Source: Salvia splendens (lineage: Eukaryota > Streptophyta > Magnoliopsida > Lamiales > Lamiaceae). Taken from it: a DNA stretch of 64,000 nucleotides. The notes under the pieces were generated by a model. It was given only the letters and a program-made list of their open reading frames with translations. It searched no databases and was not told the origin of the DNA. Each line of letters starts with the position of its first letter. The stretch's first letter is position 1. Below, piece by piece: positions 1 to 12,030 of the stretch. The translations under genes were made by a program, and so were the position numbers. The DNA is taken from assembly GCF_004379255.2 (NCBI RefSeq), contig NC_056034.1, positions 38,918,887 through 38,982,886 of the forward strand, written 5' to 3'.

Positions 1-11
1 ATTTCTCCCAC

Positions 12-1550
12 TTATACTAAAAGGGAGTTGAGGTCTTGTATGAGTCGAACTCTCATTCCTTCAACATGGCAATCGAACGGCTTGACCGCTAACGCCTTCG
101 TGAAAGGATCCGCCAGGTTGTTCTCTGACGACGCAATCTTGACCACCTGTATGTCTCCTCTCTGCACTATATCACAGATGATATGATACTTCCTCTCTTT
201 GTGTTTGCTCGCTTTGTGAGCTATCGGTTCTTTCGAGTTCGCCACAACACCAGAATTGTCACAATAAGTGGTGATGCTCTTGGGTAGATTCGAAACCACA
301 CCTAAGTCCAGAAGGAAAATTTTAAGCCATACAACTTCCTTTGCGGCCTCTGAAGCAGCCACATATTCAGCTTCCATGGTAGAGTCCGCAATGCATTTCT
401 GATTTACACTCTTCCATATTTCGACACCACATCCTAAGGTGAACACATATCCAGAAGTAGATTTCCTCGAATCCCAATCAGCCTGGAAATCTGAGTCAGT
501 ATATCCTTAAGGACGAAGTTCGACTGCATTGTAAACTAGAGCATAGTCCTTAGTCATTTTCAAGTACTTGAGTATGTTCTTTGCGGCAGTCCAATGTCCC
601 GGGCTAGGATTAGATTGATATCTTGCTACCATGCCAACAACAAAGCAAATATCAGGCCTTGTACAAAGCATAACATACATGAGACTACCAACCGCCGAGG
701 CATACGGTATCCTTCTCATCTCTTCTATCTCAGATGGTATTTTAGGACACATCTCTTGAGACAAATAGATTCCATGTCTAAAAGGTAGGAAACCTTTCTT
801 GAAATCTTGCATGCTAAAACGCCTAAGTACAGTCTCAATGTAAGATTCTTGAGATAAACACAACATTCTCTTTTCACTGTCACGGAGGACCTTGATGTCT
901 AGAATGTGTCCAACTTCTCCCATATCGTTCATCTCGAACTGGTTTGATAACCAAGTTCACATTGATGACAACATCTCTTTATCATTTCCAATTAGAAGAA
1001 TGCCATCTACATATAAAACCAAGAACACTACATTCCCTTTTTCAACTTTCCTATACACAACTTTCATGTGGGTACTTTTCGAATCCAAACGATTGAACGG
1101 TTTGATTGAAACACTGGTTCCATGATCTAGATGCTTGCTTGAGGTCATAAATGGCCTTCTTAAGCTTCCAAACCATGTGCTCTTTGCCTTTAACGGCATA
1201 GCCCTTGGGTTGTTCCATGTAGATGGTCTCCTCAAGACTGCCATTCAAGCATGCAGTCTTAACGTCCATCTGCCACACATCCCAATCCATGTAAGCTACT
1301 ATAGAGAATAGTATCCGGATCGATTTGAGCATGGCCACTAGGAGAAGGTCTCATCGTAATCGATACCTTCCTTTTGGGTATACCCCTTGGCCACTAGTCT
1401 TGCTTTAAAGACTTTGACTCGTCCATTGGGTCCACGTTTACGTTTGTATATCCACTTGCTCCCAATGGCAGTACAACCTTCAGGTAGGACCGTCAAACCA
1501 TATACGTCTTTTTTTATCGTTGATTGTAGTTCCGAATCCATTGCTTTCAC
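12..1550 (-). pseudogene. Copia A reverse transcriptase and RNase H, frameshifted
   Basis: Minus-strand pieces at 1338-1550 and 1051-1338 carry RT start motifs ([49 protein letters not shown]). The piece at 957-1244 reaches the RT active-site box, which reads YVDG (about 1002-1013) where YVDD is normal, so the second catalytic Asp is lost. Pieces 507-932 (SLMYVMLCTRPDICF) and 12-446 (DSTMEAEYVAASEAAKEVVW, YCDNSGVV, NLADPFTKAL) are the RT tail and RNase H. The frame changes several times. Family assignment is firm; activity is not possible as it stands. Confidence 0.9.
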
Positions 1551-1592
1551 CCATTTGCAATTATCGGTATCCGTCTGCGCCTCTGCAAAATT

Positions 1593-2689
1593 TCAGGGAT
1601 CTGATACATTGCCGTCCGAGGTGTGGTCCGAGGACTCCCCCAAACCAATGTACCTATCGGGTTCTTGTGAAACCCTCCTACTGCGACGCGGCACTACAAC
1701 ATTAGGTATAGAAATTGAAATTTCTGGTGTAGTTTGTACGATTGGTACTTGTTCTTTGGTAATGGAACTTGTGACAGAAGTTAGTTCGTCAAGAGCCACT
1801 TCACTGATGGGTTTATGATTCATAACAAAGTCTTCCTCTAAGAATGTCACGTGAGTACTCACAATGACTTTCTTGTCTTGGAGACTATTGAATTCATACG
1901 CTTTCGATCCTCTAGGGTAACCAATAAACACACATACCTCAGTCCTTGAATCTAGCTTAGTTGGATCCTTTTCCAAAACATGAGCCGGATACCCCTATAT
2001 CTTGAGATGTTCTAGATTAGGCTTGCGCCCAGTCCACAACTCATATGGAGTAACAGGAACCGATTTTGATGGTAAATTGTGTAAAATATGACTCGCAGAA
2101 AGCAAGACATCTCCCCAAAACGAAATAGGTAACCGCGCATAACTAATCATTGACCGGAGCATCTCTAATAAGGTCATATTCCTTCTTTCAGCTACGCCAT
2201 TCTGTTGGGGTGTGCCCGGAACAGTCAACTGTGATTCAATTCCCGACACTGACAAGTAGTCTACAAACTCGACACTGAGGTACTCGCCTCCACGATCAGA
2301 TCGTAGGAATTTGATACTCTTTCCATGATGCGTCTCTGCATATGCCTTAAACCCTTGAACTTGTCAAAGGATTCAGACTTGTAGCGCATCAAATAGATGT
2401 ATCCAATTTTCGAATAATCATCAATGAAGGTGATGAAATATCGAAAACCACCTCTTGCCTCAGTCGACATTGGTCCACATACATCAGTATGAACGAGCTC
2501 AAGTACTTCCTTGGCCCTATTACCTTTTACCCTGAAAGGTCTATTTGTCATCTTGCCTTCCAAGCAGGATTCGCACGTTGAAAACGGCTCATTCTCTAGA
2601 CCTTTAATAAGGTCTTGGTCCACTAGAAAATGAATCCTTCTTTGGTTGGCATGACCAAGTCTAAGGTGCCATAAGTACGTTGCGTTCAT
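1593..2689 (-). pseudogene. Copia A integrase and linker, frameshifted
   Basis: The minus-strand piece 2261-2689 has the integrase HHCC zinc region (WHLRLGHANQRR then CESCLEGK) and the first catalytic segment (HTDVCGPM, FITFIDDYSKIGYIYL). A frame break follows. The piece 1995-2255 continues with the E-containing box (GTPQQNGVAERRNMTLLEML) and the typical YELWTGRKPNLEHLKI. The piece 1593-1976 is the linker before RT (VFIGYPRGSKAYEF, RRSRRVSQEPDRYIG). The segment holding the second catalytic Asp of D,D35E falls near the frame break. Confidence 0.88.
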
Positions 2690-2713
2690 TGAACTTGAAG
2701 GTTCTTTTCTCTT

Positions 2714-3886
2714 TCAAGAAACTTTCGATGTTGTATTGAGTTCTGATTTACATTTGTTAAACTGTGTAGAAGTGATTGTGTACAGATTGTTTTCCATGAT
2801 ACCACGACAGATATAAGAACCATCTTTCTTAATAACACAATTGTCATTAAAAGAAATCGAACATCCATCAAAAACCAATTTAGAAACTGAAATTAAATTT
2901 ATTCTAAAAGAAGGTATCAACAAAACATTCTTCAAAATAAAAAATCTATCACTACTAAAACGTAAATAAACGTCTCCCACTGCAACGGCTGCCACTTTAG
3001 TAGCATCGCCCAGCTGGACTTCGGTCTCACGATCATGTAGCCGTCTTGTCACCTGCATTAAGTCAGGATCAAAACAAATATGATCAGTGGCTCTAGTGTC
3101 AATAACCCAAGTATGAATTGATGTTGAAGTCAAACATGATTCAACTACTAGAGCATGGTTCATACCTGTAGCCTTGCCATTTATAGGACAGTCTAGCTTC
3201 CAATGCCCCTTCTCTCCACACTTGAAACACTTTCCACTAGGCTTCGAGTTAGCCTTCCTCTTCTTCTTTCCCTTATCATTCTTGGCAACAACCTGGTTCG
3301 ACACTTTCTTCTTTCCAGCGCTAGGCCTAGGGCCAGAGGAATGATGTGTCGAGCTAACCATCACTGCCTTAGCTTGGACCATGATGTCCTCCGCCGACTG
3401 AAGTTCAGTCAACAATTCAGCCAAGGTGTAATTCCTTTTGTTCATCTCGAAGTTGAGCTTGAACTGCTGAAAGCTAGGGGAAAGACTTTGAAGGATAATG
3501 GTAACCTGGGACTCGAGTTCGATTGTCCCTCCCAACACCTCAATTTGATTGAGGTGACTCATCATCTCGAGGACATGATCCCTCACAGATGAGCCCTCCT
3601 TCATTGTCCTCGACATGATACTCCGAAAGGCCTGAGACTTGGCCGTTCGATTTTGAGTACCAAAAAGATTTGTAAGATTCTGCATAATCTCGGTGGCAGT
3701 TGCCATGGCCGCATGCTGATGCTTAAGCACTGTTGACATGGAGGGACCAAATGTCTTAGCAATTTTAACTTTTTTACCACGTCTTGATTCTACATCCTCA
3801 GGACTTGACCTCGTCCTTTTTGGAGGATTAGAACTAGTGGATTCATCCATCATTCTTTCACTAGAACGATCCTCCTCTTCTTGCAA
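2714..3886 (-). pseudogene. Chimeric ORF: copia B linker fused in frame to copia A gag-protease
   Basis: This 390-codon minus-strand ORF is open but of mixed origin. Its first ~48 residues (KRTRSSPEDVESRRGKK, then AKTFGPS) are the kind of sequence found between integrase and RT in copia polyproteins and belong to element B upstream. From about MSTVLKHQHAAMATAT onward it is gag of element A; the same gag start appears at 11.8 kb as MSSVLKHQHCAMATAA after a different N terminus. Next come the gag core, a zinc knuckle CFKCGEKGHWKLDC (CX2CX4HX4C), and the protease box, which reads VIDTRATDHIC, so the catalytic D-S/T-G has become D-T-R. The junction is near 3745. Confidence 0.8.
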
Positions 3887-5554
3887 GGGTACACGTTTTC
3901 AAAGAATATAGCATTTCTTGACTCAATTGGTGTTCCTTCAGCCATGCCAGACACAACTGACCTATAGACTAGGAAATGATAGACACTACTATTAAGTGCA
4001 TGGCCAATAAATGTACAATCGACTATTTTAGGGCCTATTGCCACTTGTTTCGGAGGTGACACTTCTACCTTCGCTAAGCACCCCCACACTTTGAGGTATG
4101 AATACGAAGGTTTCTTGCCTTTCCACAACTCATAGGGAGTCACATCCCTATTTTTTAGTGGAATCTTGTTCAAGATATAATTCGCTGTTAACACAGCCTC
4201 CCCCCACATGTTCTGGGGTAAACCTGAATTAATCAACAGAGCATTCATTATCTCTTTAAGTGTTCGAATTTTGCATTCAGCAACACCATTCGACTAAGGG
4301 GAATGTGAAGCTATGGTTTGGTGAATTATACCACTAGCATGGCATAATTCTGCAAGCGGCGCTACATATGACCACCTCTATCACTTCAAACACACTTAAT
4401 TCGACAATTAAATTGATTTTCTCCTTCATTTTTGAAGTCTTTAAACGCTTCAATTGCCTCATCTTTACTTCTTAATAAGTAAAGGTAACAATACCTTGTG
4501 TAATCATCTACAAACGTTATGAAATACTTTTTACCACCTCTTGTTTGCACAAATTTAAAATCGCATACGTCTGTATGGATCAACTCAAGAGGTTTTGTGC
4601 TCCGCTCTACCGAATGAAACGACAGCTTAGCCATTTTGGCTTCAACACACACTTCACATCTTTATTGTGAGTTAAACTTATCAACCTTTAGTAAATTAAG
4701 ATTTACTAATCTTTTTATATCATTTAGATTTACATGTCCCAATCTATTATGCCATAAATCAGAGCTCTCAAGCAAATAAGAGGATGCATTATCTTCCTTA
4801 TTGCTTATTCATTTTCCAAGGTGAATGACCGTAACATTCAGCTCAAAAGCCCATTCACTAGGTGACCTTCACCTATGAACTTTCCCTACTTGGTTAATAT
4901 AACCTTTTCACACTTAAATTCTAGTGAAAATCCATGATATACTAGAAGTGAGCCTGACACCAAATTATTTCTGATGTCAGGGACATGCAGCACATCCTTA
5001 AGGGTAAGAACCTTTCCAGATCCTAATTTTAGGAACACATTCCCCACACGAACCACCTCAGAAGAAGCTTGGTTTCTCATGCGTACTTTTCTACCTCCAA
5101 CAGATTTGTAAGTAGAAAAAATGCTTCTCTCGTAGCACACATGACATGTGCCACCCGTATCAACAAACCATTCATTTGGATTATTACCATGGTCCACATC
5201 GGAGACCATTGTGACCACCTTGTGATCTTTGTTGTTTATAACAACACGTTCAAATAATTTGCACAATATTGTCTCCAATAATAAGTACACAATTATATTG
5301 AAACATAAGTGCATTGGTATATTCAACAACCCATGCATCCCAATTACTACTACCAAGTCTAAATTGGTCTTGCTTGTCAAATGACAAACGATAAACACAA
5401 TTCTCAAGAGAATAGATCTCAAGGAATTAACCATTTTGTAGCTCATGAACATTGCGACTGTTCGTTTCTTCATACCAGCTTTGGAGCTCATGTTTCCTCC
5501 AACTTCGATTGGTATAATCCTGTCTTAGAAGAGTACACTAATTTGTCTTGCAAT
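3746..5554 (-). mobile_element. Decayed Ty1/copia element B internal region
   Basis: Minus-strand pieces carry a protease box [11 protein letters not shown] (4886-5491), integrase segments ([29 protein letters not shown] at 4386-4652) and the integrase tail (MWGEAVLTANYILNKIP, YELWKGKKPSYSYLKVWGC at 3850-4248). The frame is broken at least three times, and RT and RNase H are missing because the element stops at the junction with copia A near 3745. The sequence is clearly different from family A, so this is a second copia family. Confidence 0.85.
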
Positions 5555-6021
5555 TGTTAGAAATAATGGGATAAAATTCTCAAGCCGTGTACATGCGGTA
5601 CTCTAACTATTACAATCGAAGGAAGATAACAACAAAAGTGGAATGACAATTACAACGGAAATAATAAAACAAACCAAACTATAAGTCGAGTCGAGGAAAG
5701 GCCTCTTTCCGCAAAACAAATTACGCCCCGGCTAGTGCTCACGGAATGACGTATTGCCCCCAAAGATAAAACGAATTCCTCCTAGCGTGTAGAAGCACCT
5801 CAAACCCGCTAGGCACCGACGAACTTGATGGAGTTCCGAGAATCGACCTAGACAATGCTCATAAGATGCACACTATGATGTAGAGAACTTGAGAGAAGAG
5901 ATAATGCTTTTTGTTGGTGTGTTTCTCATCTCTCAAACCCACCTATTTATAGGATAGGAGAGACCACTTCAAAAGTCTTGGCATTAAGGAACACCATAAA
6001 CCAATTGGAGGTTACATAACA
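5555..6021 (-). repeat. Probable 5' LTR of copia element B
   Basis: The segment starts TGTTAG and ends ATAACA on the plus strand, so on the minus strand it would be TGTTAT...CTAACA, a normal LTR frame. It sits directly upstream (minus strand) of element B. On the minus strand it holds a TATA-like CCTATAAATAGG near 5942-5955. No second copy is present because the 3' half of the element was lost, so the boundaries rest on the TG/CA ends only. Confidence 0.5.
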
Positions 6022-6925
6022 TGAAAAGCCAAAGGACTTGAAGGTGAAAAGCTTAAGCCTTTTCAAATATTATACGTTTTCAACACTAATGACGCCAAGG
6101 AAGAATCGAGGTAGTTCCTCTTGGCGACCGCCACATGCAACGAAGGTTATTGACGTTGATATAGACACATGGGATATCCGCCCACCTAATATAGATATTT
6201 TTGACCCATGGCGTGAATATGGTAAGAAATTTTATAGTTTTGACAATTTAGGGTTATTTTCAAATTTAGTATTTGTAAATAAAATTCCAATACGGTATTT
6301 TGTGTGCTTTTGTAATATGTGATTAATTGATGTAGTAGTAGTTTTGACGATTTAGGGTTATATTCAAATTAGTACTTAAAGAAAAAAAAATTATGCAATA
6401 TGTTTCTGTTTTTTTTAATATGTGATTCGTCATGGTAGTTAGTATAAAATGCAGTTTGTAATGAGCATTGTTATAATGTGTGAAAATCTATTTTAGTGAT
6501 TTGCTTAATTAGTTATTATTTTGTTTGATTTGAAATAGAGGATTAACCCGAGATGTCCAGAATGACTGTGCATTATGTTGGTATTTTTCACGAGTGTTTC
6601 AATGTGGAAGGGAAACTGACATTCTTTGACGAATGTCTCATTGATCATTTCCAACTCCTAGACATGTCGTCTATGGTATCAAATTAGGTTATGAGATTTC
6701 TCGTTTCTATGATATGTAAGTTTTACTATGTCATCCAACTAGTATTGCATAGGCAATGAAGTAGTCCAAAGAGAAGAGCATCGAGAGAAGAAGAGAGAAT
6801 TGTAATGATTGGAAAAATTAGAAAGACAAAAATGCCCTCGAGGGGCATAAGTATTAAAAGAAAAGAAAAAAAGTTTCAAAAACTCAAAATAGTGAAAATA
6901 GACTTGAAATGATATTATAGCAATT
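6022..6925 (+). pseudogene. Unrecognised two-exon gene relic, possibly PB1-like/MULE-associated
   Basis: A short reading frame begins at ATG 6089 (MTPRKNRGSSSWRPPH, then IDIFDPWREYG) and ends at a good splice donor, TATG|GTAAGA, near 6220. After an AT-rich stretch with an AAATAG acceptor near 6539, a second frame reads MSRMTVHYVGIFHECFNVEG then LTFFDECLIDHFQLL and soon hits a stop near 6688. The second part loosely resembles the plant PB1-like domain found in MULE-type transposase genes. I cannot name it, and it may be a transposon fragment. Nothing coding is visible from 6690 to 6925. Confidence 0.3.
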
Positions 6926-7390
6926 AGGGGTGGCAAAATGGGTAGCGGGTAATGGTAATTCCATCTCGACCTGTTACCCGTCGGATGTCGGGTACCCGTT
7001 ACGGCGTTACTCGACGATAACGAGAAACGAGGCCGGATCGGGTAGTGTGTTTTAGAGTTTTGCAGGTTTACTTGTTAATACCTGATATTAAATGTCTAAA
7101 CCCACTACTCGCGCCAGTAAACCCGTTAATCCCGATAATACCCGATATTATTAGTATTAGACATACCATCTTTTAATACTTTATAGAATCTAAGAGTTCT
7201 TTTGCAATATTTTTATATTCCAACGAACATACAATTGAAACTCACTGAAACTAGCTATAGAGTATCCCCTCACTTATATTCTCAATTATTCAAAGCTTAC
7301 CGTCGATATTAATACAGTAAATTAGTGAACCTTGTCGGTTATTAGGATTTTCAAATTTTCTATCAGAGTCTCGGGTCGGGTACCCGCAAT
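6926..7390. mobile_element. hAT-like terminal fragment (truncated)
   Basis: The sequence TTAGGGGTGGCAAAATGGGT followed by many GGGTA/TACCC motifs (CGGGTACCCGTTA and its complement) is the usual look of a plant hAT-type end with subterminal repeats. The matching opposite end was not found. The better-defined element 7391-8907 is inserted into or beside it. Confidence 0.4.
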
Positions 7391-8915
7391 TTAGAGGTGT
7401 CAAGTTGGCCGGCCTGGCCCAGCCCAGGCCCATATCTGGAATGGGCTGGGCTGGGCCTGAGTTTTGGTTTGCATAAATGAGCCCAGCCTAGCCCGAGCCC
7501 AGTTAGTAAGTGGGCCGGGCCGGGCTGGTCCTGGGCTGCCCATGTTTACATATGTTAATTGGAATATTGAGAGGAGTTATAAATGTGTGGTTTATGGTCA
7601 AATCTAATCAAAATATATTGGAATAGTAGTATACTGTATATTCCACAAAATCAGTGTTCAACATAATACACATTCATATATTTCTATAAAAATGTAACAA
7701 ATATATACTCATAAATGTAAGAACATAATACACGCATAAAATATAATATTATAGTCTTGATATGTATATTGATTTATATACAAGCAAAAATATACCACGT
7801 AGTTTTATATAATCCTCAAAATCAGGAATCAAAATCTACTAATCTAACCCTCATAAAAATTTAACTAATTCATCACTATAATTATGGAATTAATTTTGAT
7901 AGAAATATGCCAATTAACTATTAATCTCTATTATTATGTAAATTACTACTTTTAATTCTAGAATTCACTTGTAAAGAGAGAAATTAGTTGACAATGAATC
8001 TCTATAATTATGGAAATAACGATTAATTTAATTCTAGAAATATGATCCACTATCTGTATAGAGAAAAATTAGTTAACTAATCACTATAATTATGGAAATA
8101 AATTTTGTTTATAATTTTGTTTTAGGTTTAGTAATTGAATGCATCGATTTGTTGAAATAACCAAAGATATAATTAATCATGGATCTTAAGATATATCTAA
8201 ACAATATATAATATTCATAATTTATTTACATATATATCTAATACATACGCTTAATTAACTAATCCATCACTATAATTATGGAAATAGTTTTTTTTTTAAA
8301 ACTAAGTAACAACTAATATTTATAATTATAGAAATCAAATTTGTTATAACACATTTATACGATTAATTATAGGAAATATTAGTTAACAAGTCATTTCTAT
8401 AGTTATGCAAATTATGATTAAATCTAAAACTAAGATCAATTAATCTTGAAAGAAAAAAAATAGTCAACTAATCATTATAATTATGGAAATAAATTTTTCT
8501 ATAAGACTTGATTTAGGTTGATTAATTGAATTCATCAATTATGCCAAATAGCTTGGTGGTCTAAACGTAGCAATGAATTAATCTTGTTTGATTGTATATT
8601 TGTATGCATTAATCTTTTAAAAGTAATTTAAAAAAGTGGAACCCTTAAAATTTTGAAATGGCATATGGAACACATTTACTACTACTAATTACATAAATGA
8701 GTTGTCCTGGGTGGGGCCCGGGCCGGGTTTCAAGTTGTTCTGGCCTTGAGCCGGTCCTGGGTTTATAAAACAGCCCAATTGGAGCCCAATTAAACCACTA
8801 AGCCCAACCCAGGTCTGCTCTATTTCACTAACGGGTCAGGCTTCGGTCGGCCTACACCGGGCTGGGCCGAGCTCGGCAGGGCTGGCCCAGCCCACTCGAC
8901 ATCTCTACTCGCAAT
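7383..8915. mobile_element. Non-autonomous hAT-like element with 8-bp target duplication
   Basis: The element (7391-8907) begins TAGAGGTGTC and ends GACATCTCTA, an imperfect inverted repeat. Both ends have dense subterminal GGGCTGGGCC/GGCCCAGCCC motifs. The flanks are CCCGCAAT (7383-7390) and CTCGCAAT (8908-8915), which match at 7 of 8 positions, the duplication size of hAT elements. The 1.1-kb AT-rich interior carries no transposase frame. It includes several short repeats of the type TAATTATGGAAATAA, which gives it a low-complexity, possibly internally amplified interior. Confidence 0.7.
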
Positions 8916-9457
8916 ATTGGTCAAAAAAGGAAATGACTTATCTTAATTGAGACATTTAAAAAAAAAAATACAACTCAATTTTACTGTGACGGGGAGAGTA
9001 ATAAATAGTTGACTTTCTCTTAACTATATCATTTGTTTAATTTGAGTCCATATTAACTACAAATGCTAGTTTGATTTTTACACTTAAATATAGACCATAA
9101 TGAGAGGTGTTTTTGGGATACCCCAATAGTCCCGTATGTGAGCTTTATTTGTTAGCATTGCACTCATTTAGTCTACTTTTAGTCTTATTTATTTTATACA
9201 TTTAGTTTAAATATAACACTTAAAAAATTATTGTTATTTTACAAAATGACATAAAACCAAAACTCAATGTATTATTTTATTAATTTATTTGAAGTTAGAG
9301 TAAATGAATAAATCAAATATTGATATTGAGTGATCTATAAAAATTAAATTATAAAACAAACAAAAATGCTAAAATTAACCAAACGAGAGCAATGCTCTCA
9401 TAAAGCGGGTAAGATATGTAATACAACATTTATATGACAAATAAACTCTCAATACTG
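8916..9457. other. AT-rich intergenic DNA
   Basis: No frame, RNA gene or clear repeat is visible. A short segment near 8924-8998 looks like a degraded Stowaway MITE (GACGGGGAGAGTA at its right end). Confidence 0.5.
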
Positions 9458-9611
9458 AATTATTCAATGAGATAGTCAAGAGCCTTTGTCATAGCAGCAA
9501 GGAACTTAGATATTATTGCATGGGGTGCCGAGTTCGAGCTCTCTTGACATCAGTTGTAATTTCCTCCCTTATATAGGAGTTAATTTAAAAAAAAAATTAT
9601 TCAATGAGATA
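9458..9611 (+). mobile_element. tRNA-derived SINE with perfect 17-bp target site duplication
   Basis: The body (9475-9594) has a degenerate polymerase III A box near its start, a B box-like GAGTTCGAGCTC, and a 3' part TTGTAATTTCCTCCC with ATATAGGAGTTAATTT ending in an A tract. It is flanked by the identical 17-mer AATTATTCAATGAGATA at 9458-9474 and 9595-9611, the mark of target-primed reverse transcription. The 3' region closely matches the reverse-strand SINE at 16.7-16.9 kb, so both belong to one family. Confidence 0.85.
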
Positions 9612-10140
9612 CACAACAAAATTTAACAATGATAACCTTTCAATGTTTTCCGTTTATTTTATTTCTCTGTATGCTATTAGTTGTCATTAGTTGATCCGGG
9701 ATTTTAAGAATGTAAAAAAAGTGGATGATAAAGTTAATATGAGTCATATTTTTTTTATATTTGTTTTATAATAAAATATAAGTGAAATATGTTAGTGGAA
9801 GGTAAGGTTCATTATAAAAAAAATAAAAAATAAAACAAATATTGAGGATATATAAAAAAAAAACTAGTGAAATAATGACCGACAGATGGAATGATTATTG
9901 TGCCAATTTCAATCGAGTGGCTAATTTATAAGCAAAAAGAACTCATACTCGAACTTATTCTGATTCAATATTTCAATTGATAAAATTTAAATTTCTGTCT
10001 ACTGAAATTTATTTTTGATCTAATTATTTTGATATCAACAACCTGATAATACATTGCTATTATAAAGTTGTTAAAAGAGATGTTTATATTCAAAATTTTG
10101 AGAATATATATTGATAATATTTAATTCCTTAATTATTTCT
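9612..10140. other. AT-rich intergenic DNA
   Basis: No gene, RNA or recognisable repeat is visible. Confidence 0.5.
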
Positions 10141-11497
10141 TGATGGGGTTGGCAGCGGAAGCGTGCATTCAATTGATCACATAATATCTTGATCTATTTA
10201 GCAGATTATTTAGACAAAATCTATTCGCGTAATTCTTACATATATCATGCTCATAACTTGAATTTAATCATGCTTTAGCGGAATTGAAACCTAAAACATG
10301 CTTACTACGGAATTAGTCAATTTACCTCGTTGATTCTCCAAAGAATCGAAGTTGGCTAGCTCCTTCTCCATGTAAAGATCTTGAGTACTAAACCACAGAT
10401 CTTCTGACAGGTTCCCGGACTGTAAACTAATGTCAGTGTGGGCTGATCTCACCAGAATACTAGGACTTGAATAAAGAAGACGGAAACTGCTCACGGAGGG
10501 AGCTGAAAATCGTCCCTGTTCCAGAAAGAGAGGGGGACGAAAATTATTATGATAATTAAGTCTTTTTTTTGTCTCCTTTATTCTCCTATTTATATTAAGT
10601 CACATATTGGGACCACTCAGGGATCTATGGAAGAATTTGGATATGGTCACCCCCAATTAGCTTCTTACTAATTAAATTGAACCCACAATTTAATATAAGC
10701 TTATATTGGAATATTACGATCAGCCACTACAGAAGTAATATTGCACTCACGGCCCATCCAAATCTGAAATTACAAGTATTCCGGGTTTCCATTTGTTTGT
10801 TGTTCATTTTCCGTGCTTAAGATAGAAACGTCCATTAATTAATTAATGTCTGCTATGAACTTAATTAATTAACATATTATTAACTCCAAGAGTGGACTTA
10901 GCAAGAAACGCTTATTTATAATTCGTAGAGTAATCAAACTCCAACTAGCTAAGTTCTGAATAATAAAACTTTGTTTCGAGCTCCTCTTGTGGACGTTATC
11001 ACACGAGACTCACCTCTCGCACGATTCAATATAATAGCAATCCTAGCACCGCTAGATATTAATCACCACTACCCAATATACCAGTATTCTTTGGTTGCGA
11101 AAAACCCACACCATTTAGTAAGTCAAAGTAGTGCATAATCAATACCATATGCTCAATGCTAACGTACATTGATTAATAAATTAACTATCAAGACCTCGTC
11201 TTTCAGTAGATAGCATAAAGACTCGTCTTGCTGTTAGATTCAATTCAGTGTTATACCACACCAATGTCATCTTATTTCAGTAAGGCTTAGAAATATGCGG
11301 GCTGACATTGCAACCTTTCACGATAGGTAGTATAGGCCTATCTAGGTTGCGAAATTTTTGTTTTTCTTTGTTCAGAACTTACCTTAAAGTGGATGACGTC
11401 CACAACCGGTCTACTAAAACAAAGACTTAGACTTTGTTACGTTGCTTATACATTTAAATATGAAATAAACATTCATTAAATGTAAAACATAACAACA
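10141..11497 (-). repeat. Long LTR of copia family A, minus orientation, truncated at its inner edge
   Basis: This is the reverse complement of the LTR at 14168-15631: shared blocks include GGAGAATCAACGAGGTAAAT, TTAATTAATTAAGTTCATAG-type stretches, CAGCCACTACAGAAGTAATA and CATTTAAAT...AACATAACAACATTATGAC. It begins TGATGGGGTTGGCAGCGG on the plus strand. About 80 bp of the TG-side end is missing, and gag sequence is joined directly at about 11498. Confidence 0.85.
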
Positions 11498-12030
11498 TTA
11501 TGACAATCAATAAGGTCCTCCGCCGACTGGAGTTCAGTCAACAACTCTGCAAAGGTATAATTTCTTTTGTTCATCTCGAAGTTAAGCTTGAACTGCTAGA
11601 AGCTAGGGAGAAGACTTTGAAGGATAATAGTCACTTGGGACTCGGGATCGATCGTCCCTCCCAAAACCTCAATTTGGTTGAGGTGGCTCATCATCTCGAG
11701 GACATAGTCCCGCACAGACGTGCCTTCCTTCATTGTCTTTGTCATGATACTCCGAAAGGCTTGAGACTTAGCCGCTCGATTCTAAGTACCAAAAAGATTT
11801 GTGAGATTTTGCATAATCTTGGCGGCAGTCGCCATGGCACAATGCTGATGCTTGAGCACTGAAGACATAAAAGCCAACATATAGCACTTAGCCATCTCAT
11901 TCACCTTATCCCACCGTCTATGCGCATCTCTAACTCCTGTCGCGGCATTCGCCGCCGGCACTGGAGGCTGTGGAGTAGTGAACACAAACTCGTACTCTTC
12001 AGCTGTGAGAACGATGTCCAAATTTTGTTT
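11498..12030 (-). pseudogene. Copia family A gag fragment
   Basis: The minus strand encodes a gag N terminus (MDIVLTAEEYEFVFTTPQPP, DAHRRWDKVNEMAKCYML) followed by MSSVLKHQHCAMATAAKIM and, after frame breaks, sequence matching 3400-3750 of element A. It ends abruptly inside gag where the LTR begins, so zinc knuckle, protease and all of pol are missing on this side. It preserves the true gag start that the chimeric ORF at 2714-3886 has lost. Confidence 0.8.

Larger units (their letters stand above)
1..3745 (-). mobile_element. Decayed Ty1/copia retrotransposon A (gag-PR-INT-RT-RNH order)
   Basis: Read on the minus strand, the pieces run gag, zinc knuckle, protease, integrase, reverse transcriptase, RNase H, which is the copia order. 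The polyprotein is broken into at least eight frames, so the element is dead. A polypurine-like stretch (AGTATAAGTGGGAGA, minus strand) lies at the extreme left edge, so the 3' LTR is expected just outside the window. The same family recurs at 11.5-14.1 kb, whose pol and gag peptides are close matches. The upstream end is not its own 5' LTR: gag joins directly to another copia element near 3745. Confidence 0.9.

Noticed and set aside
1387..1818. Long plus-strand frame across copia A
   Set aside because: It is the antisense shadow of the integrase-RT linker on the minus strand and has no recognisable domain of its own.
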